This document shows positions 34,134 through 46,076 of a DNA stretch of 64,000 nucleotides, in pieces (position 1 is the stretch's first letter; each line of letters opens with the position of its first letter). The stretch lies in the NCBI RefSeq assembly GCF_001308875.1, contig NZ_KQ465106.1:186001-250000 (forward strand), in the 5' to 3' direction. The notes under the pieces were generated by a model that was given only the letters and a program-made list of their open reading frames with translations, did no database searches and had not been told where the DNA came from. A program made the translations under genes and the position numbers. Origin of the DNA: Lysinibacillus sp. ZYM-1. Lineage in GTDB: Bacteria > Bacillota > Bacilli > Bacillales_A > Planococcaceae.

Positions 34134-34706
34134 GTGACGGAAACAACTGAAAACAAAGATCTAGTACAAGAAGATGTCCAAGCTGAAAAGACAGCAGAGG
34201 AAGTAGCACAAACTGAGGTTCAAGAAGAAGTTGAATTATCAATTGAAGAACAATATGAGGCGAAGCTTGCTGAATTACAAGCTAAGCTAGATGACGAGGA
34301 AAATCGACACTTACGCTTACGCGCAGATTTCGATAATTTGCGTCGTCGTCAACAACTGGATCGTGAGGCTGCTGAAAAGTACCGAGCGCAAAGCTTATTA
34401 TCTGATTTATTACCAGTCCTTGATAATTTTGAGCGTGCTTTACAAGTGGAGACAACTTCTGAAGAGACTGCATCTATTATTAAAGGAATTGAAATGGTGT
34501 ATCGCTCGTTACTAGAAGCAACAGAAAAAGAAGGCTTGCAAGTAATTAAAGCAGAAGGTGAGCAATTTGATCCAAATATCCACCAAGCTGTCATGCAGGA
34601 ACAGGATAGTGAAAAAGAGACGGGTGTAGTCGTACGCGAGCTACAAAAAGGATATATCTTAAAAGATCGTGTTTTACGCCCAACAATGGTATCTGTGAAC
34701 GAATAG
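34134..34706 (+). CDS. grpE: Nucleotide exchange factor GrpE
   Basis: A 190-residue DnaK nucleotide exchange factor. A Glu-rich coiled-coil N-terminal half (about residues 1-90) leads to [20 protein letters not shown] and the beta-domain motif [19 protein letters not shown] with the end [18 protein letters not shown] start with GAGGAGG 6 bases upstream; 17 bases after hrcA in the same operon. Nothing unusual. Confidence 0.96.
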   Translation: MTETTENKDLVQEDVQAEKTAEEVAQTEVQEEVELSIEEQYEAKLAELQAKLDDEENRHLRLRADFDNLRRRQQLDREAAEKYRAQSLLSDLLPVLDNFERALQVETTSEETASIIKGIEMVYRSLLEATEKEGLQVIKAEGEQFDPNIHQAVMQEQDSEKETGVVVRELQKGYILKDRVLRPTMVSVNE

Positions 34707-34769
34707 TCATAGCACTATTTAATCAATTAAAATTAGTGAGAAAACGCATCCCTTGCGTTGAAATAATAG

Positions 34770-36617
<1,848 letters not shown>

Positions 36618-36639
36618 GAATTAAAAGCACAGTAAAGTG

Positions 36640-36675
36640 AAAAAGCCAAAGACCGCTTGCGGCTTTGGCTTTTGT
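36640..36675 (+). terminator. Terminator between dnaK and dnaJ
   Basis: AAAAGCCAAAGACCGC and GCGGCTTTGGCTTTT arms around a TT loop; it likely ends most hrcA-grpE-dnaK transcripts. Confidence 0.85.
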
Positions 36676-36835
36676 CATGATGTAAGGTTACCTTACGAAA
36701 AGGGACCATTTAAAGAATACTTGCATACGTTAACACTGCTAGGAAGTAAAAATAAAGCAATTACACGAAAAATAAGGCAGTTTTATCGACTGCATGTTAC
36801 AATAGATTTTATGCAAACAGAGCGGAGTGTGAATC

Positions 36836-37945
36836 ATGGAGAAACGCGATTATTACGAGGTGCTTGGCCTAACAAAATCAGCAACGAAAGATGAAATCAA
36901 AAAAGCATACCGTAAACTATCAAAGCAATATCACCCTGACCTTAATAAAGAGGAGGGTGCAGATGAAAAATTCAAAGAAATCGCTGAAGCATATGAAGTA
37001 TTAAGTGACGATCAGAAAAAAGCACGCTACGACCAATTTGGTCATGAAGATCCAAATGCTGGCTTTGGCGGCGGCGGCGGCTTTGGCGGCTTCGAGGATA
37101 TTTTCAGTTCATTCTTTGGCGGTGGTGGTCGCCGTCAGGACCCAAATGCGCCACGCAAAGGTGATGACCTGCAATATCGCATGAACATCAAATTTGAGGA
37201 AGCTATTTTTGGGAAAGAAACAGAAATCGAAATTCCTAAAGATGAAACTTGTGAGACTTGTCATGGTTCAGGAGCAAAGTCTGGTACGCAGCCTGAAACA
37301 TGTTCGACATGTAATGGTGCTGGACAAATCAATCAAGCGGTGGACACACCTTTTGGTCGCATGATGAACCGCCGTGCATGTACAACATGTCATGGTACAG
37401 GTAAGATTATTAAAGAAAAATGTTCGACTTGTCGTGGCGAAGGAAAAGTGCAAAAGCGCAAGAAAATTAAAGTATCAATTCCAGCTGGTGTTGATGATGG
37501 CCAACAAATCCGTGTATCAGGTCAAGGTGAACCAGGTATAAACGGTGGCCCAGCAGGGGATTTATATATTATGTTCCGTGTTCAAGGTCATAATGAATTT
37601 GAACGTGATGGGGATGATATTTACTTTGAATTAAAATTGACATTCCCACAAGCAGCACTTGGAGATGAAATTGAAGTGCCCACTGTTCACGGCAAAGTAA
37701 AACTACGAATTCCAGCCGGAACACAGTCAGGTGCTCAGTTCCGTTTAAAAGATAAAGGTGTGAAAAATGTTCATGGCTATGGTATGGGTAACCAGTATGT
37801 AACCGTGAAGGTCATGACACCAGAGAAATTAACTGAAAAACAAAAGCAATTATTACGAGAATTTGCAGAAATTAGTGGCGATATCCCTGAAGAGCAAGGT
37901 AGTTCACTATTCGATAAAATTAAGAAAAAATTCCAAGGTGAATAA
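36836..37945 (+). CDS. dnaJ: Co-chaperone DnaJ (Hsp40)
   Basis: A 369-residue type I J protein. The J domain (residues 3-68) has the HPD triad in SKQYHPDLN, then a Gly/Phe-rich region ([14 protein letters not shown]), and a zinc domain with four CxxCxG motifs ([32 protein letters not shown]). The two C-terminal substrate domains follow. It stimulates the DnaK ATPase. ATG preceded by GAGCGGAG. Confidence 0.97.
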   Translation: MEKRDYYEVLGLTKSATKDEIKKAYRKLSKQYHPDLNKEEGADEKFKEIAEAYEVLSDDQKKARYDQFGHEDPNAGFGGGGGFGGFEDIFSSFFGGGGRRQDPNAPRKGDDLQYRMNIKFEEAIFGKETEIEIPKDETCETCHGSGAKSGTQPETCSTCNGAGQINQAVDTPFGRMMNRRACTTCHGTGKIIKEKCSTCRGEGKVQKRKKIKVSIPAGVDDGQQIRVSGQGEPGINGGPAGDLYIMFRVQGHNEFERDGDDIYFELKLTFPQAALGDEIEVPTVHGKVKLRIPAGTQSGAQFRLKDKGVKNVHGYGMGNQYVTVKVMTPEKLTEKQKQLLREFAEISGDIPEEQGSSLFDKIKKKFQGE

Positions 37946-37966
37946 TTAGAGGAGCTGAAGAGCTAC

Positions 37967-38908
37967 GTGAAGTGGTCAGAATTATCCATTCATACAAAAA
38001 ATGATGCGGTAGAAGCAATTTCAAATATTTTGCATGAAGCAGGAGCAAGTGGTGTTGTCATTGAAGATTCTGCAGAATTTGCGAAGCCACGTGAAGATCA
38101 ATATGGTGAAATTTACGCGCTAAATGAAGAGGATTTCCCGAAAGATGGAGTAATTGTTAAAGCTTATTTATCAGAGTCTAGTTTCTTAAATGAAACTGTC
38201 GAGGAAATTAAAGCAGCCATCACTAATCTAACGAACTTTAACATTGATATTGGTGAAAATGTAGTATCCATTGTTGAAGTCAATGAGGAAGATTGGGCAA
38301 CTGCATGGAAGCAATACTACCATCCTGTCAAAATTTCTGAACGCTTTACCATTGTCCCAACTTGGGAGGAATATTCACCTGTCTCAACAGATGAATTAAT
38401 TATTGAGTTAGATCCTGGTATGGCATTTGGTACAGGAACACACCCAACTACGGTGATGTGTCTACAAGGACTAGAAAAGGTCATCAAAGAAGGGGATACG
38501 GTTGTTGATATTGGTACAGGGTCTGGTGTATTGTCAATTGGCGCAGCACTACTGGGTGCTAAAAATGTGCATGCCCTTGATTTAGATGAGGTAGCAGTTC
38601 GCTCTGCACAAGAAAATGTTGCCCTGAACAAAGTTGAAGACAAGGTAGCTGTCTTCCATGGCAACTTATTAGACACTGTAAAAGAACCAGCAGATGTGGT
38701 TGTCGCAAATATTTTGGCCGAAATCATTATGTCCTTCACTGACGATGCATTTACAATTGTGAAACCAGGTGGGTTATATGTCACTTCAGGTATTATCGGT
38801 GCCAAACGCGATGATGTCAAAGTAGCATTGGAAGCTTCAGGCTTTGTGATTGAAGAAGTATTATTAATGGAAGACTGGGTAGCGATCATTGCCCGTCGTC
38901 CACTATAA
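37967..38908 (+). CDS. prmA: Ribosomal protein L11 methyltransferase PrmA
   Basis: A 313-residue SAM-dependent methyltransferase. [18 protein letters not shown] and [13 protein letters not shown] are the family motifs, and [20 protein letters not shown] is the SAM site. It trimethylates lysines of ribosomal protein L11. GTG start with GAGGAG upstream, 21 bases after dnaJ, as in other Bacillaceae. Confidence 0.95.
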   Translation: MKWSELSIHTKNDAVEAISNILHEAGASGVVIEDSAEFAKPREDQYGEIYALNEEDFPKDGVIVKAYLSESSFLNETVEEIKAAITNLTNFNIDIGENVVSIVEVNEEDWATAWKQYYHPVKISERFTIVPTWEEYSPVSTDELIIELDPGMAFGTGTHPTTVMCLQGLEKVIKEGDTVVDIGTGSGVLSIGAALLGAKNVHALDLDEVAVRSAQENVALNKVEDKVAVFHGNLLDTVKEPADVVVANILAEIIMSFTDDAFTIVKPGGLYVTSGIIGAKRDDVKVALEASGFVIEEVLLMEDWVAIIARRPL

Positions 38909-38989
38909 CTTGACGGAGGAAGTGCCAAATTGTGAGCTGTGTGCTTATGATTTGGCGTTTTCTCTTCTTGCTAGAAAGGACTGTGGAAC

Positions 38990-39727
38990 ATGCAACGTTA
39001 TTTTATTGAAACAGCCATAGAGAATGCACGTATTAGTGGAGAAGATGCACGACATATTGAGCGAGTGATGCGCATGAAAGAAGGCGATCAAATCGTTGTT
39101 GTGGCACAAAATACCGCTTTTATTTGTACGATTGAAGGATTTGAAGGTGATGAGGTGATGGTCGAATCAACTGGCCAAACCATACCTTCACCAGAGTTAC
39201 CTATTCAAGTAACAGTAGCTTGTGGCTTACCAAAGGGCGATAAGCTAGAGCTGATTACTCAAAAAGCGACAGAGCTTGGGATGTTTGCCTTACTGCCATT
39301 TGATGCTGAACGTTCTATTGTGAAATGGGACAAGAAAAAAGGGGCAAAAAAGCAGGAACGATTACAAAAAATTGCTAAAGAGGCAGCGGAACAAGCTCAT
39401 CGTACTCATGTTCCAGCAGTGTATGAACCCGTTACATTTAAACAATTGTTACAAGAAATAGACCAATTTGACTCCGTTTTTATCGCAGACGAAGAGGATG
39501 CAAAAGCTGAAAAACGCACTAGATTTGCGGACAAGCTAAAAAATGAGTATGATAAAAAGTCAAAATCAATGCTTATTATATTTGGTCCAGAGGGTGGGAT
39601 TTCCCGTAAAGAGTCAGAGTCCTTGTTACAAGCAGGGGCTCAAACCATGTCACTAGGGCCGAGAATTTTACGTGCAGAAACAGCGCCACTGTATGCGTTG
39701 TCAGCCATATCCTATGAATTTGAATAA
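38990..39727 (+). CDS. rsmE: 16S rRNA (uracil1498-N3)-methyltransferase RsmE
   Basis: A 245-residue SPOUT methyltransferase. The N-terminal PUA-like part carries RISGEDARHIERVMRMKEGD, and the knot region carries IIFGPEGGISRKESESL and MSLGPRILRAETAPLYALSA. It methylates U1498 of 16S rRNA. Last gene of the conserved dnaJ-prmA-rsmE run. Confidence 0.94.
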   Translation: MQRYFIETAIENARISGEDARHIERVMRMKEGDQIVVVAQNTAFICTIEGFEGDEVMVESTGQTIPSPELPIQVTVACGLPKGDKLELITQKATELGMFALLPFDAERSIVKWDKKKGAKKQERLQKIAKEAAEQAHRTHVPAVYEPVTFKQLLQEIDQFDSVFIADEEDAKAEKRTRFADKLKNEYDKKSKSMLIIFGPEGGISRKESESLLQAGAQTMSLGPRILRAETAPLYALSAISYEFE

Positions 39728-39765
39728 CTTTTGTCAGAGAGACATCTGACACACTTGTGCTGGAG

Positions 39766-39800
39766 AAAACCACTTATATTACTTTAAGTGGTTTTTTTTA
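39766..39800 (+). terminator. Terminator after rsmE
   Basis: AAAACCACTTA and TAAGTGGTTTT arms followed by a further run of T. Confidence 0.88.
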
Positions 39801-39968
39801 TGGGATATAAAAAGAATCATTAAACCTTATAAATCCATTATGTAAAATTTCAATACAGCAAATTCAATATCGACATACTCAAAGGCCTAAGGCGTAAAAT
39901 CTCAAGCTCATAAATACCAAAATATATAAGAGAACAAGTTCAATGTCCATACATAGATTTTATTGCTA

Positions 39969-39977
39969 CATATTCTA
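39969..39977 (+). promoter_or_regulatory. SigK-like -10 element, spore surface gene 1
   Basis: CATATTCTA matches the SigK -10 consensus CATANNNTA. The surrounding bases (TCCAT, a CATAGATTT-like stretch, then TTGCTACATATTCTAGC) are repeated before the paralogous gene at 42,605, while most other upstream sequence differs. That supports a functional mother-cell promoter. Confidence 0.55.
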
Positions 39978-40022
39978 GCATAGAGAGCTCACTAAAACTA
40001 TAAATTGAAATGAGGAGATTTT

Positions 40023-40823
40023 TTGAGTGAACAATTTGTTAATCAGAATCAACCTTGTCCAGTAACATCAACTGAACAAATACCACTATCGAATGATTTT
40101 ACGCCACTAGTTGCTACACCAGTTACGGCGCCAACTATTAAAATACCAGTTGCACTGGCAGAACCAACATTACAAATCGTTGTAGAGTCGGATATTACGT
40201 TAAGTCCTGCAGCAACAGAAATCAAAAGAGTGAAAAAGCATGTCTTCCTAAATCAAGTGAAACTGGTACCAGTTCGCTTTGCACGAATTGCTGGTACTGA
40301 CTACTTCAGAGTAACAAGAGCTAAATTATTTGTTGCAGGACATATTCGTAAAAATATCGAATATGCTTCATCCGCATGTAATGGGGCACTTCAGGATAGA
40401 ATAGCTGACGTTCCATTTTCAGGTTTCACGGAACTATTTTTCCCACAAACGATTGGAGGCCCTACACCAATTTTAGGAATTTCTGAGTTTGCGGAAGCGA
40501 ACTTCCTTAATGAAGTTACTCAAATGGATGCTCGCCTAGATAAGGCATTCTTCCAAAATCTCGTTAAATACAATGAGCAACCATATGGTGAATTAGTAGC
40601 AGCAAACTTCTTTGAACTTGATTTTTCACCAAGGATGGCAACACCTGAAGGAACATTTAGCACATTGCGTGAAAAAATAGTATTAGAGCTTACAGTAAAA
40701 GTATTGCAAGTTCAACAAATCCGTTTGGGCGCTGGCAGTAGTGTAGTAACGCCTGTTCTTCCAGGGCTTACTCCACCAGCCACTCCTGTAGTTATTACGC
40801 CTCCTCCTACTGAATCTTGTTAA
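40023..40823 (+). CDS. CsxC-like spore surface protein, copy 1
   Basis: A 266-residue protein with a Pro/Thr-rich head (residues 1-55), a beta-rich core (VKKHVFLNQVKLVPVRFARI, then RAKLFVAGHIRKNIEYASSA) and a Pro/Thr tail ending PPPTESC. The core resembles SPOCS/DUF3794-type and CsxC-family proteins, which are found on spores and exosporium in Firmicutes; the family name is from memory. There is no signal peptide, as expected for a mother-cell product. TTG start with GAGGAG upstream, behind a SigK-like promoter. It is about 90 percent identical to the gene at 42,663. Confidence 0.65.
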   Translation: MSEQFVNQNQPCPVTSTEQIPLSNDFTPLVATPVTAPTIKIPVALAEPTLQIVVESDITLSPAATEIKRVKKHVFLNQVKLVPVRFARIAGTDYFRVTRAKLFVAGHIRKNIEYASSACNGALQDRIADVPFSGFTELFFPQTIGGPTPILGISEFAEANFLNEVTQMDARLDKAFFQNLVKYNEQPYGELVAANFFELDFSPRMATPEGTFSTLREKIVLELTVKVLQVQQIRLGAGSSVVTPVLPGLTPPATPVVITPPPTESC

Positions 40824-40886
40824 CCTTGTATATTTAGAGGAACAAAGACGGTAATAAGAAGGCTCAGATATAATATCAATATTTTA

Positions 40887-40934
40887 GTTGGCAGTTGAAA
40901 GTTCGATTTATTCGAACTTTTAACTGCTTTTTTG
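40887..40934 (+). terminator. Terminator after spore surface gene 1
   Basis: GCAGTTGAAAGTTCG and CGAACTTTTAACTGC arms followed by six T; strong. The remainder of the 40,935-41,162 gap is AT-rich, with a weak CATATTCGA near 41,065. Confidence 0.92.
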
Positions 40935-41162
40935 CATGTTAAAAGACATCGGCCGTGTCCATGTAGGAGGACTGTGACAAAAGTAAAAAAAATGCATAAT
41001 ATGAATGGTAAGTAGTATGGCAATCTTTCGATTAAATAACGTCGTTCATCATGTAAGTACCTAACATATTCGAAACAGAAGATATAGCTAATAACCGATT
41101 AAAAAAGAAATAAAATTTTATGTTGTACGTTATTTGTCAAAATATATTTGGGGAGTGAACGA

Positions 41163-42518
41163 ATGAAAACTCCATGGATTAACTTTAAAGAGATGAGGGA
41201 AGTCTCCTCTAAACAAAATAAATACATGGATTGGACGTATCAAACTAACATAGATGACGAAGTTCCATTAGAACCTCCATGTGATGGAGATGAAAGCAAT
41301 CATCTACTTGGTATAAAAGAAGATGAAACAAGATATACAGATGAAACAATTTTAGCAGCTCAATTAGCTTCTAAACAAGACTTACCAGTACCTACAGAAA
41401 CGAATGTTGAGGAAGTGATTGAACATTCCCTAGACAGTGATGAGATCATTGTAGAGGAATCCCCTTTAACAACGCACCACCCCGTACCAGCAAAAACGAA
41501 TGATGAAGAAGAAACCGAAAAACTCTCAGTTATCGATGAGAACTCCGCAGAGGAATCTTCTTTAACAGAGCATCTACCCGTACTTATAGAAACGACTGTT
41601 GAGGACGAAATCGAACTTTCCTCTGATAGTGATGAGACTCATGTGGAAGAACAAGATTTAGCAGTTCAATCAGACAGTAATCGTAAATTTTTCAGTAATG
41701 CTGAATCCGAAGTTGAAAATAAAATGCATCTTGATGATACTACGGATTTGGAGAAAAATAATTCTATTCCAAAGTCAGTACAAGGGGAAGTGTGCTCCAT
41801 TACCAAAAAAAGTCCGTTTTCTACTTATGTAGAGATCAAAGATTTTCTCCATGCTCCTATTTGTGGTGAAAATACTCAAAATACTACATTTGAATTTCTT
41901 GATTTAAACGATAACTTAACTCCTCAATTTGAGACTAAGCTTTTCCATACGATAACGGATTATCCTGAGTATCCTGATTGTCGTTTGGTTCACTCAAACA
42001 TTAATCAAATGATTTCTTTAATGAAGATGGATACTAATGATAAAAATAATCTGCAGCATCATCCGTTTAAATCAGTTGTATTTCCTTTACATAACCCGCA
42101 ATCAATTGAAAAAGGAGAAATCAATTCTTCATCTATTGATCACTTTATACATATTCGAGTTCCCGTTGTAGTCGGGGAATATAAAATTGAAATATGTCTT
42201 GAAGAGTTTATTGAATTTGATAAAGGGATTGTAGGGGTGAAAGAGATCTCAAATAAGGTAGTGCTTACCGATTGTAGATTTGTACCTATTCATTTATCCA
42301 AATCATTGGGAAATGGAACATGTACAGCATTAAAGGGGAATTTATTTATAGAAGGCTATATACAGCAAAATATTGAGTATACGTTTCCTAATACGTCAAA
42401 TGAATCAGTAATTTCCTCCAATCATTTGTGTCAGAATATAGTATTAGAATTGATTATCCATATGCTACAAGTACAAAAAATTCGAGTCCTATATGGCAGC
42501 CCATGCTCTGGAAGATAA
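41163..42518 (+). CDS. Acidic repeat protein with a CsxC-like C-terminal domain
   Basis: A 451-residue protein. Residues about 74-171 hold three degenerate repeats of roughly 32 residues starting LPVPTETNVEE, HPVPAKTNDEE and LPVLIETTVED, each followed by an acidic Ser/Asp/Glu run. The C-terminal 150 residues (FIHIRVPVVVGEYKIEICLE, then LKGNLFIEGYIQQNIEYTF and LELIIHMLQVQKIRVLYG) align in order with the core of the two flanking CsxC-like proteins. So one protein of the trio has an acidic extension, perhaps for surface charge or metal binding on the spore. ATG with GGGGAG upstream. Confidence 0.6.
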   Translation: MKTPWINFKEMREVSSKQNKYMDWTYQTNIDDEVPLEPPCDGDESNHLLGIKEDETRYTDETILAAQLASKQDLPVPTETNVEEVIEHSLDSDEIIVEESPLTTHHPVPAKTNDEEETEKLSVIDENSAEESSLTEHLPVLIETTVEDEIELSSDSDETHVEEQDLAVQSDSNRKFFSNAESEVENKMHLDDTTDLEKNNSIPKSVQGEVCSITKKSPFSTYVEIKDFLHAPICGENTQNTTFEFLDLNDNLTPQFETKLFHTITDYPEYPDCRLVHSNINQMISLMKMDTNDKNNLQHHPFKSVVFPLHNPQSIEKGEINSSSIDHFIHIRVPVVVGEYKIEICLEEFIEFDKGIVGVKEISNKVVLTDCRFVPIHLSKSLGNGTCTALKGNLFIEGYIQQNIEYTFPNTSNESVISSNHLCQNIVLELIIHMLQVQKIRVLYGSPCSGR

Positions 42519-42604
42519 TTGAACTCTTTTCGCACAGCTCAAAAATTCCTATTTAAAATCAATAAAAAACTAATATATACGTCCATGCATAGATTTAATT
42601 GCTA

Positions 42605-42613
42605 CATATTCTA
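42605..42613 (+). promoter_or_regulatory. SigK-like -10 element, spore surface gene 2
   Basis: CATATTCTA again matches CATANNNTA, with the same flanking sequence as the element at 39,969, 50 bases before the second gene copy. Confidence 0.55.
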
Positions 42614-42662
42614 GCGATAGGAGAGCTCTCAAATAATAAAAAAATGAAAAGAGGGATTTTTT

Positions 42663-43430
42663 TTGAGTGATCAATTAGAAAATCAAATCATACCTTGTCC
42701 AGTAGCATCAACTGAACAAATACCATTAAGTAGTGAGATTACGCCAGTAATCACTACACCGGTTACGACACCAACTATAAAAGTACCAGTTGTACTTGCA
42801 GAACCAACACTTCAAATCGTTGTGGAGTCAGATATTACGCTTACTCCTGCAGCAACTGAAATCAAAAGAGTGAAAAAGCATGTCTTCCTAAATCAAGTGA
42901 AACTGGTACCAGTTAGCTTTGCACGAATTGCTGGCACTGACTTCTTTAGAGTAACAAGAGCTAAATTGTTTGTTGCAGGACATATTCGTAAAAATATCGA
43001 ATATGCTTCATCAGCATGTAATGGGGCACTACGAGATAGAATTGCTGATGTTCCGTTTTCTGGTTTTACAGATCTTACTTTCCCACAAACGATTGGAGGC
43101 TCTACACCAATCTTAGGAATTTCTGAGTTTGCGGAAGCGAACTTCCTTAATGAAGTTACCCAAATGGATGCTCGCCTAGATAAGGCATTCTTCCAAAATC
43201 TCGTTAAATACAATGAGCAACCATATGGTGAATTAGTAGCAGCAAACTTCTTTGAACTTGATTTTTCACCAAGGATGGCAGCACCTGAAGGGACATTTAG
43301 CACATTGCGTGAAAAAATTGTATTAGATTTAACTGTAAAAGTATTGCAAGTTCAACAAATCCGCCTTGGCGCTGGTAGTAGTGTAATAACTCCTGTTCTT
43401 TTAGGACTTACGCCTCCAACTAGCCCTTAA
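42663..43430 (+). CDS. CsxC-like spore surface protein, copy 2
   Basis: A 255-residue paralogue of the product at 40,023, aligned without gaps at an offset of 2,640 bases. The core is almost identical, and bases 43161-43280 match 40521-40640 without a mismatch, including third codon positions. The head (residues 1-50) and the tail differ more; this copy lacks the final PPPTESC segment. TTG start with GAGGGA upstream. It is probably made in the mother cell and assembled with copy 1. Confidence 0.65.
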   Translation: MSDQLENQIIPCPVASTEQIPLSSEITPVITTPVTTPTIKVPVVLAEPTLQIVVESDITLTPAATEIKRVKKHVFLNQVKLVPVSFARIAGTDFFRVTRAKLFVAGHIRKNIEYASSACNGALRDRIADVPFSGFTDLTFPQTIGGSTPILGISEFAEANFLNEVTQMDARLDKAFFQNLVKYNEQPYGELVAANFFELDFSPRMAAPEGTFSTLREKIVLDLTVKVLQVQQIRLGAGSSVITPVLLGLTPPTSP

Positions 43431-43505
43431 TAATCGCTAGTTGAGGAACAGAACTAATAATAAAACTAACACTTAAAGTTTAACTAAAAATTAAATTCTA
43501 CCAAT

Positions 43506-43540
43506 AAAAGGGGTTGCCTATATTAACAGGCAACCCCTTC
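43506..43540. terminator. Bidirectional terminator between spore surface gene 2 and mtaB
   Basis: AAGGGGTTGCCT and AGGCAACCCCTT form a perfect 12-bp stem with A/T tails on both sides. Confidence 0.88.
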
Positions 43541-43545
43541 TCAAA

Positions 43546-44895
43546 TTAATTAACTGTCTCTAAAACACGTACAAATTGTCCTTGTGAGTGTGGATAGCCT
43601 GCTTGTGTAATTTTTACTTTTACAAGTTGTCCAATAAGACTTTCAGGACCTTCAAACACTACTTTTAAGTAATTATCTGTATAGCCCGTTAAAAGCCCTT
43701 CCTCTTCACTGCCATCATGCACAAATTCTTCTGGAATGACTTCTAGCACTTGATCTTCAAAACGAGAAGCATACTCTTTAGCTAGTTGATCGTTTAAAGA
43801 AATGAGTCGGTGTACACGTTCATTTTTGATGTCTTCATCAATTTGATCTTCCATACGTGCAGCCGGAGTTCCTGTACGCGGAGAAAATGGGAAAACGTGT
43901 AGTTCAGAGAATTTATGATCGCGAATAAAATTGTATGTGTCCATAAACTCTTCTTCTGTTTCACCTGGGAAACCGACGATTACATCAGATGTGACAGCTA
44001 AATCCGGTAAAGCCTCATGTAATTTCGTTAAACGTTCACCGAAAAATTCCATTGTATATTTACGACGCATTCGTTTTAACACTGTATCTGAGCCAGATTG
44101 AATTGGAATGTGTAAATGATTCACAACAATCTTAGAATCACGTAATACTTCAATGACTTCATCCGTCAATTGACTAGCCTCAATGGACGAAATACGAAGA
44201 CGTTTTAAGCCTTTTACATTGGCCTCTAAATCACGTAATAACTGGGCAAGGTTATAATCTTTTAAATCTTGACCATAGCCACCAGTGTGAATACCTGTCA
44301 AGACTATTTCAAGGTAGCCTGCGTCTACTAATTGCTGTGCTTGATGTAATACTTCTTGTGGATCACGAGAACGCATTAAGCCACGTGCCCACGGAATAAT
44401 ACAAAATGTACAGAAGTTGTTACAGCCTTCTTGTATTTTTAAGGAAGCACGTGTACGGTCTGTAAATGCGGGTACATCTAATTCCTCATACACACGATTT
44501 TTCATAATATTACGTACAGCATTTATCGGTTGACGTTCCGAGCGATATTGGTCAATATAACCAAGTAATTTTGTGCGATCCTGCGTTCCAACAACTATGT
44601 CGACTCCAGGAATTGCCATGATTTCTGCTGGGGAAGTTTGTGCATAGCATCCCGTTACACAGATAACCGCATCAGGATTTTGACGAATTGCTCGACGAAT
44701 TACCTGACGTGACTTCTTATCTCCAGTATTAGTAACTGTACATGTATTAATGACATAAACGTCCGCTTGCTGATCAAATTCAGTCCGATCATAGCCTTCT
44801 TCTTTAAACAATTGCCAAATGGCTTCTGTTTCGTAATGGTTCACTTTACAACCTAGAGTATGGAAACTCACGATTTTTGATCGCTCGTTACTCAT
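43546..44895 (-). CDS. mtaB: tRNA threonylcarbamoyladenosine methylthiotransferase MtaB
   Basis: A 449-residue methylthiotransferase. The N-terminal domain has FHTLGCKVNHYETEAIW and three cluster Cys; the radical SAM motif is CNNFCTFCIIPWARGLMRSR; the TRAM domain ends the protein. It adds a methylthio group to t6A37 of tRNA. In B. subtilis mtaB (yqeV) follows rsmE in the same direction, as I recall; here it is on the opposite strand, so a local inversion or re-insertion has occurred. Confidence 0.94.
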   Translation of the reverse strand: MSNERSKIVSFHTLGCKVNHYETEAIWQLFKEEGYDRTEFDQQADVYVINTCTVTNTGDKKSRQVIRRAIRQNPDAVICVTGCYAQTSPAEIMAIPGVDIVVGTQDRTKLLGYIDQYRSERQPINAVRNIMKNRVYEELDVPAFTDRTRASLKIQEGCNNFCTFCIIPWARGLMRSRDPQEVLHQAQQLVDAGYLEIVLTGIHTGGYGQDLKDYNLAQLLRDLEANVKGLKRLRISSIEASQLTDEVIEVLRDSKIVVNHLHIPIQSGSDTVLKRMRRKYTMEFFGERLTKLHEALPDLAVTSDVIVGFPGETEEEFMDTYNFIRDHKFSELHVFPFSPRTGTPAARMEDQIDEDIKNERVHRLISLNDQLAKEYASRFEDQVLEVIPEEFVHDGSEEEGLLTGYTDNYLKVVFEGPESLIGQLVKVKITQAGYPHSQGQFVRVLETVN

Positions 44896-45277
44896 AATTT
44901 ATATCATCCTTTCAACTTCACATTGCCTTGTGTTTCTTCACATTTAAATTATTTTGTAGTGTACTTATTTTAGATACGTGATTTATGATAACATAATCCT
45001 TTTAAAATCAATACTTATAAGATTTTTTTTGTGAACGAATTTATCGCTCTTTATATAGGGGCAAATTGTTTTGTTAGTAGGTAAACTATACGATTTGGGT
45101 TGTTTAAAGATATCATTGCTTTATGGTTAGGATCATTTACCGATTAATAACAAAAGCTAATTTCACAAGGATAACACCAGTAATCATTTAATATAGAAAG
45201 AAATTAGACGCCAACGTGAAAAAATGGTATGATTCGAAGAGGTACGTACATCTTGCTTAATGAAGGAGCGTTTAACA

Positions 45278-45949
45278 ATGGAACAAAATTTTGCACGTAT
45301 GATCGATCATACATTATTAAAGGCTGAGGCAACAAAAGAGCAAATTGAAAAACTATGTGCAGAAGCGAAGCAATTTAACTTTGCCTCTGTATGTGTAAAT
45401 CCAACATGGGTTAAACACAGTAGCGAATTATTAGAAGGTTCAGACGTGTTAGTTTGTACGGTTATTGGATTCCCTCTTGGTGCCAATACACCAGCTGTTA
45501 AAGCATTTGAAGTAAAAGATGCAATTGCAAACGGTGCTAATGAAGTAGATATGGTTATTAATATTGGTGCGTTAAAAGATAAAAATTACGATCTTGTACA
45601 AGCTGATATTGCTGCAGTTGTGGAAGCAGCTAAAGGTAGCGCACTTGTGAAAGTCATCATTGAAGCATGTTTATTAACAGACGAGGAAAAAGTGAAAGCA
45701 TGTGAGCTTGCTGTGGCAGCAGGTGCTGACTATGTAAAAACATCTACTGGTTTTTCTACTGGTGGCGCAACTGCTGAAGATATTGCTCTTATGCGTAAAA
45801 CAGTAGGTCCTGATCTTGGTGTTAAAGCTTCAGGTGGTGTTCGCAGTTTAGAGGATATGAAAAAAATGGTGGAAGCTGGAGCAACTCGAATTGGCGCAAG
45901 CTCAGGCGTGGCCATAATGAATGGTTTAATCGCAGATTCTAATTATTAA
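45278..45949 (+). CDS. deoC: Deoxyribose-phosphate aldolase DeoC
   Basis: A 223-residue class I aldolase (TIM barrel). The Schiff-base lysine lies in [17 protein letters not shown], and [12 protein letters not shown] and [11 protein letters not shown] are conserved active-site segments. It converts deoxyribose-5-phosphate to glyceraldehyde-3-phosphate and acetaldehyde for nucleoside salvage. AAGGAG lies 9 bases before the ATG. No pdp or nup genes are adjacent. The 380-base gap upstream (44,896-45,277) holds both divergent promoters, but I see no clear element in it. Confidence 0.95.
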   Translation: MEQNFARMIDHTLLKAEATKEQIEKLCAEAKQFNFASVCVNPTWVKHSSELLEGSDVLVCTVIGFPLGANTPAVKAFEVKDAIANGANEVDMVINIGALKDKNYDLVQADIAAVVEAAKGSALVKVIIEACLLTDEEKVKACELAVAAGADYVKTSTGFSTGGATAEDIALMRKTVGPDLGVKASGGVRSLEDMKKMVEAGATRIGASSGVAIMNGLIADSNY

Positions 45950-45966
45950 GTATTTTCTTATATATA

Positions 45967-46005
45967 GAAGCCACTAGCTTTGCATGAAGCTTGTGGCTTC
46001 TTTTG
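45967..46005 (+). terminator. Terminator after deoC
   Basis: GAAGCCAC and GTGGCTTC outer arms with an inner AGCTT/AAGCT stem, followed by four T. Confidence 0.85.
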
Positions 46006-46011
46006 GCATTT

Positions 46012-46041
46012 AGAATAATACCTTGTACCATCACATATACT
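46012..46041 (+). promoter_or_regulatory. Candidate SigE promoter of cotJABC
   Basis: AGAATAATA (-35 like) and CATATACT (-10, close to the SigE consensus CATACAAT) are 13 bases apart, about 35 bases before cotJA. The B. subtilis cotJ operon is SigE dependent, which supports the assignment. Confidence 0.4.
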
Positions 46042-46076
46042 CCACTGATGATTTTGAATAAAGAAAGGAGGATGTC

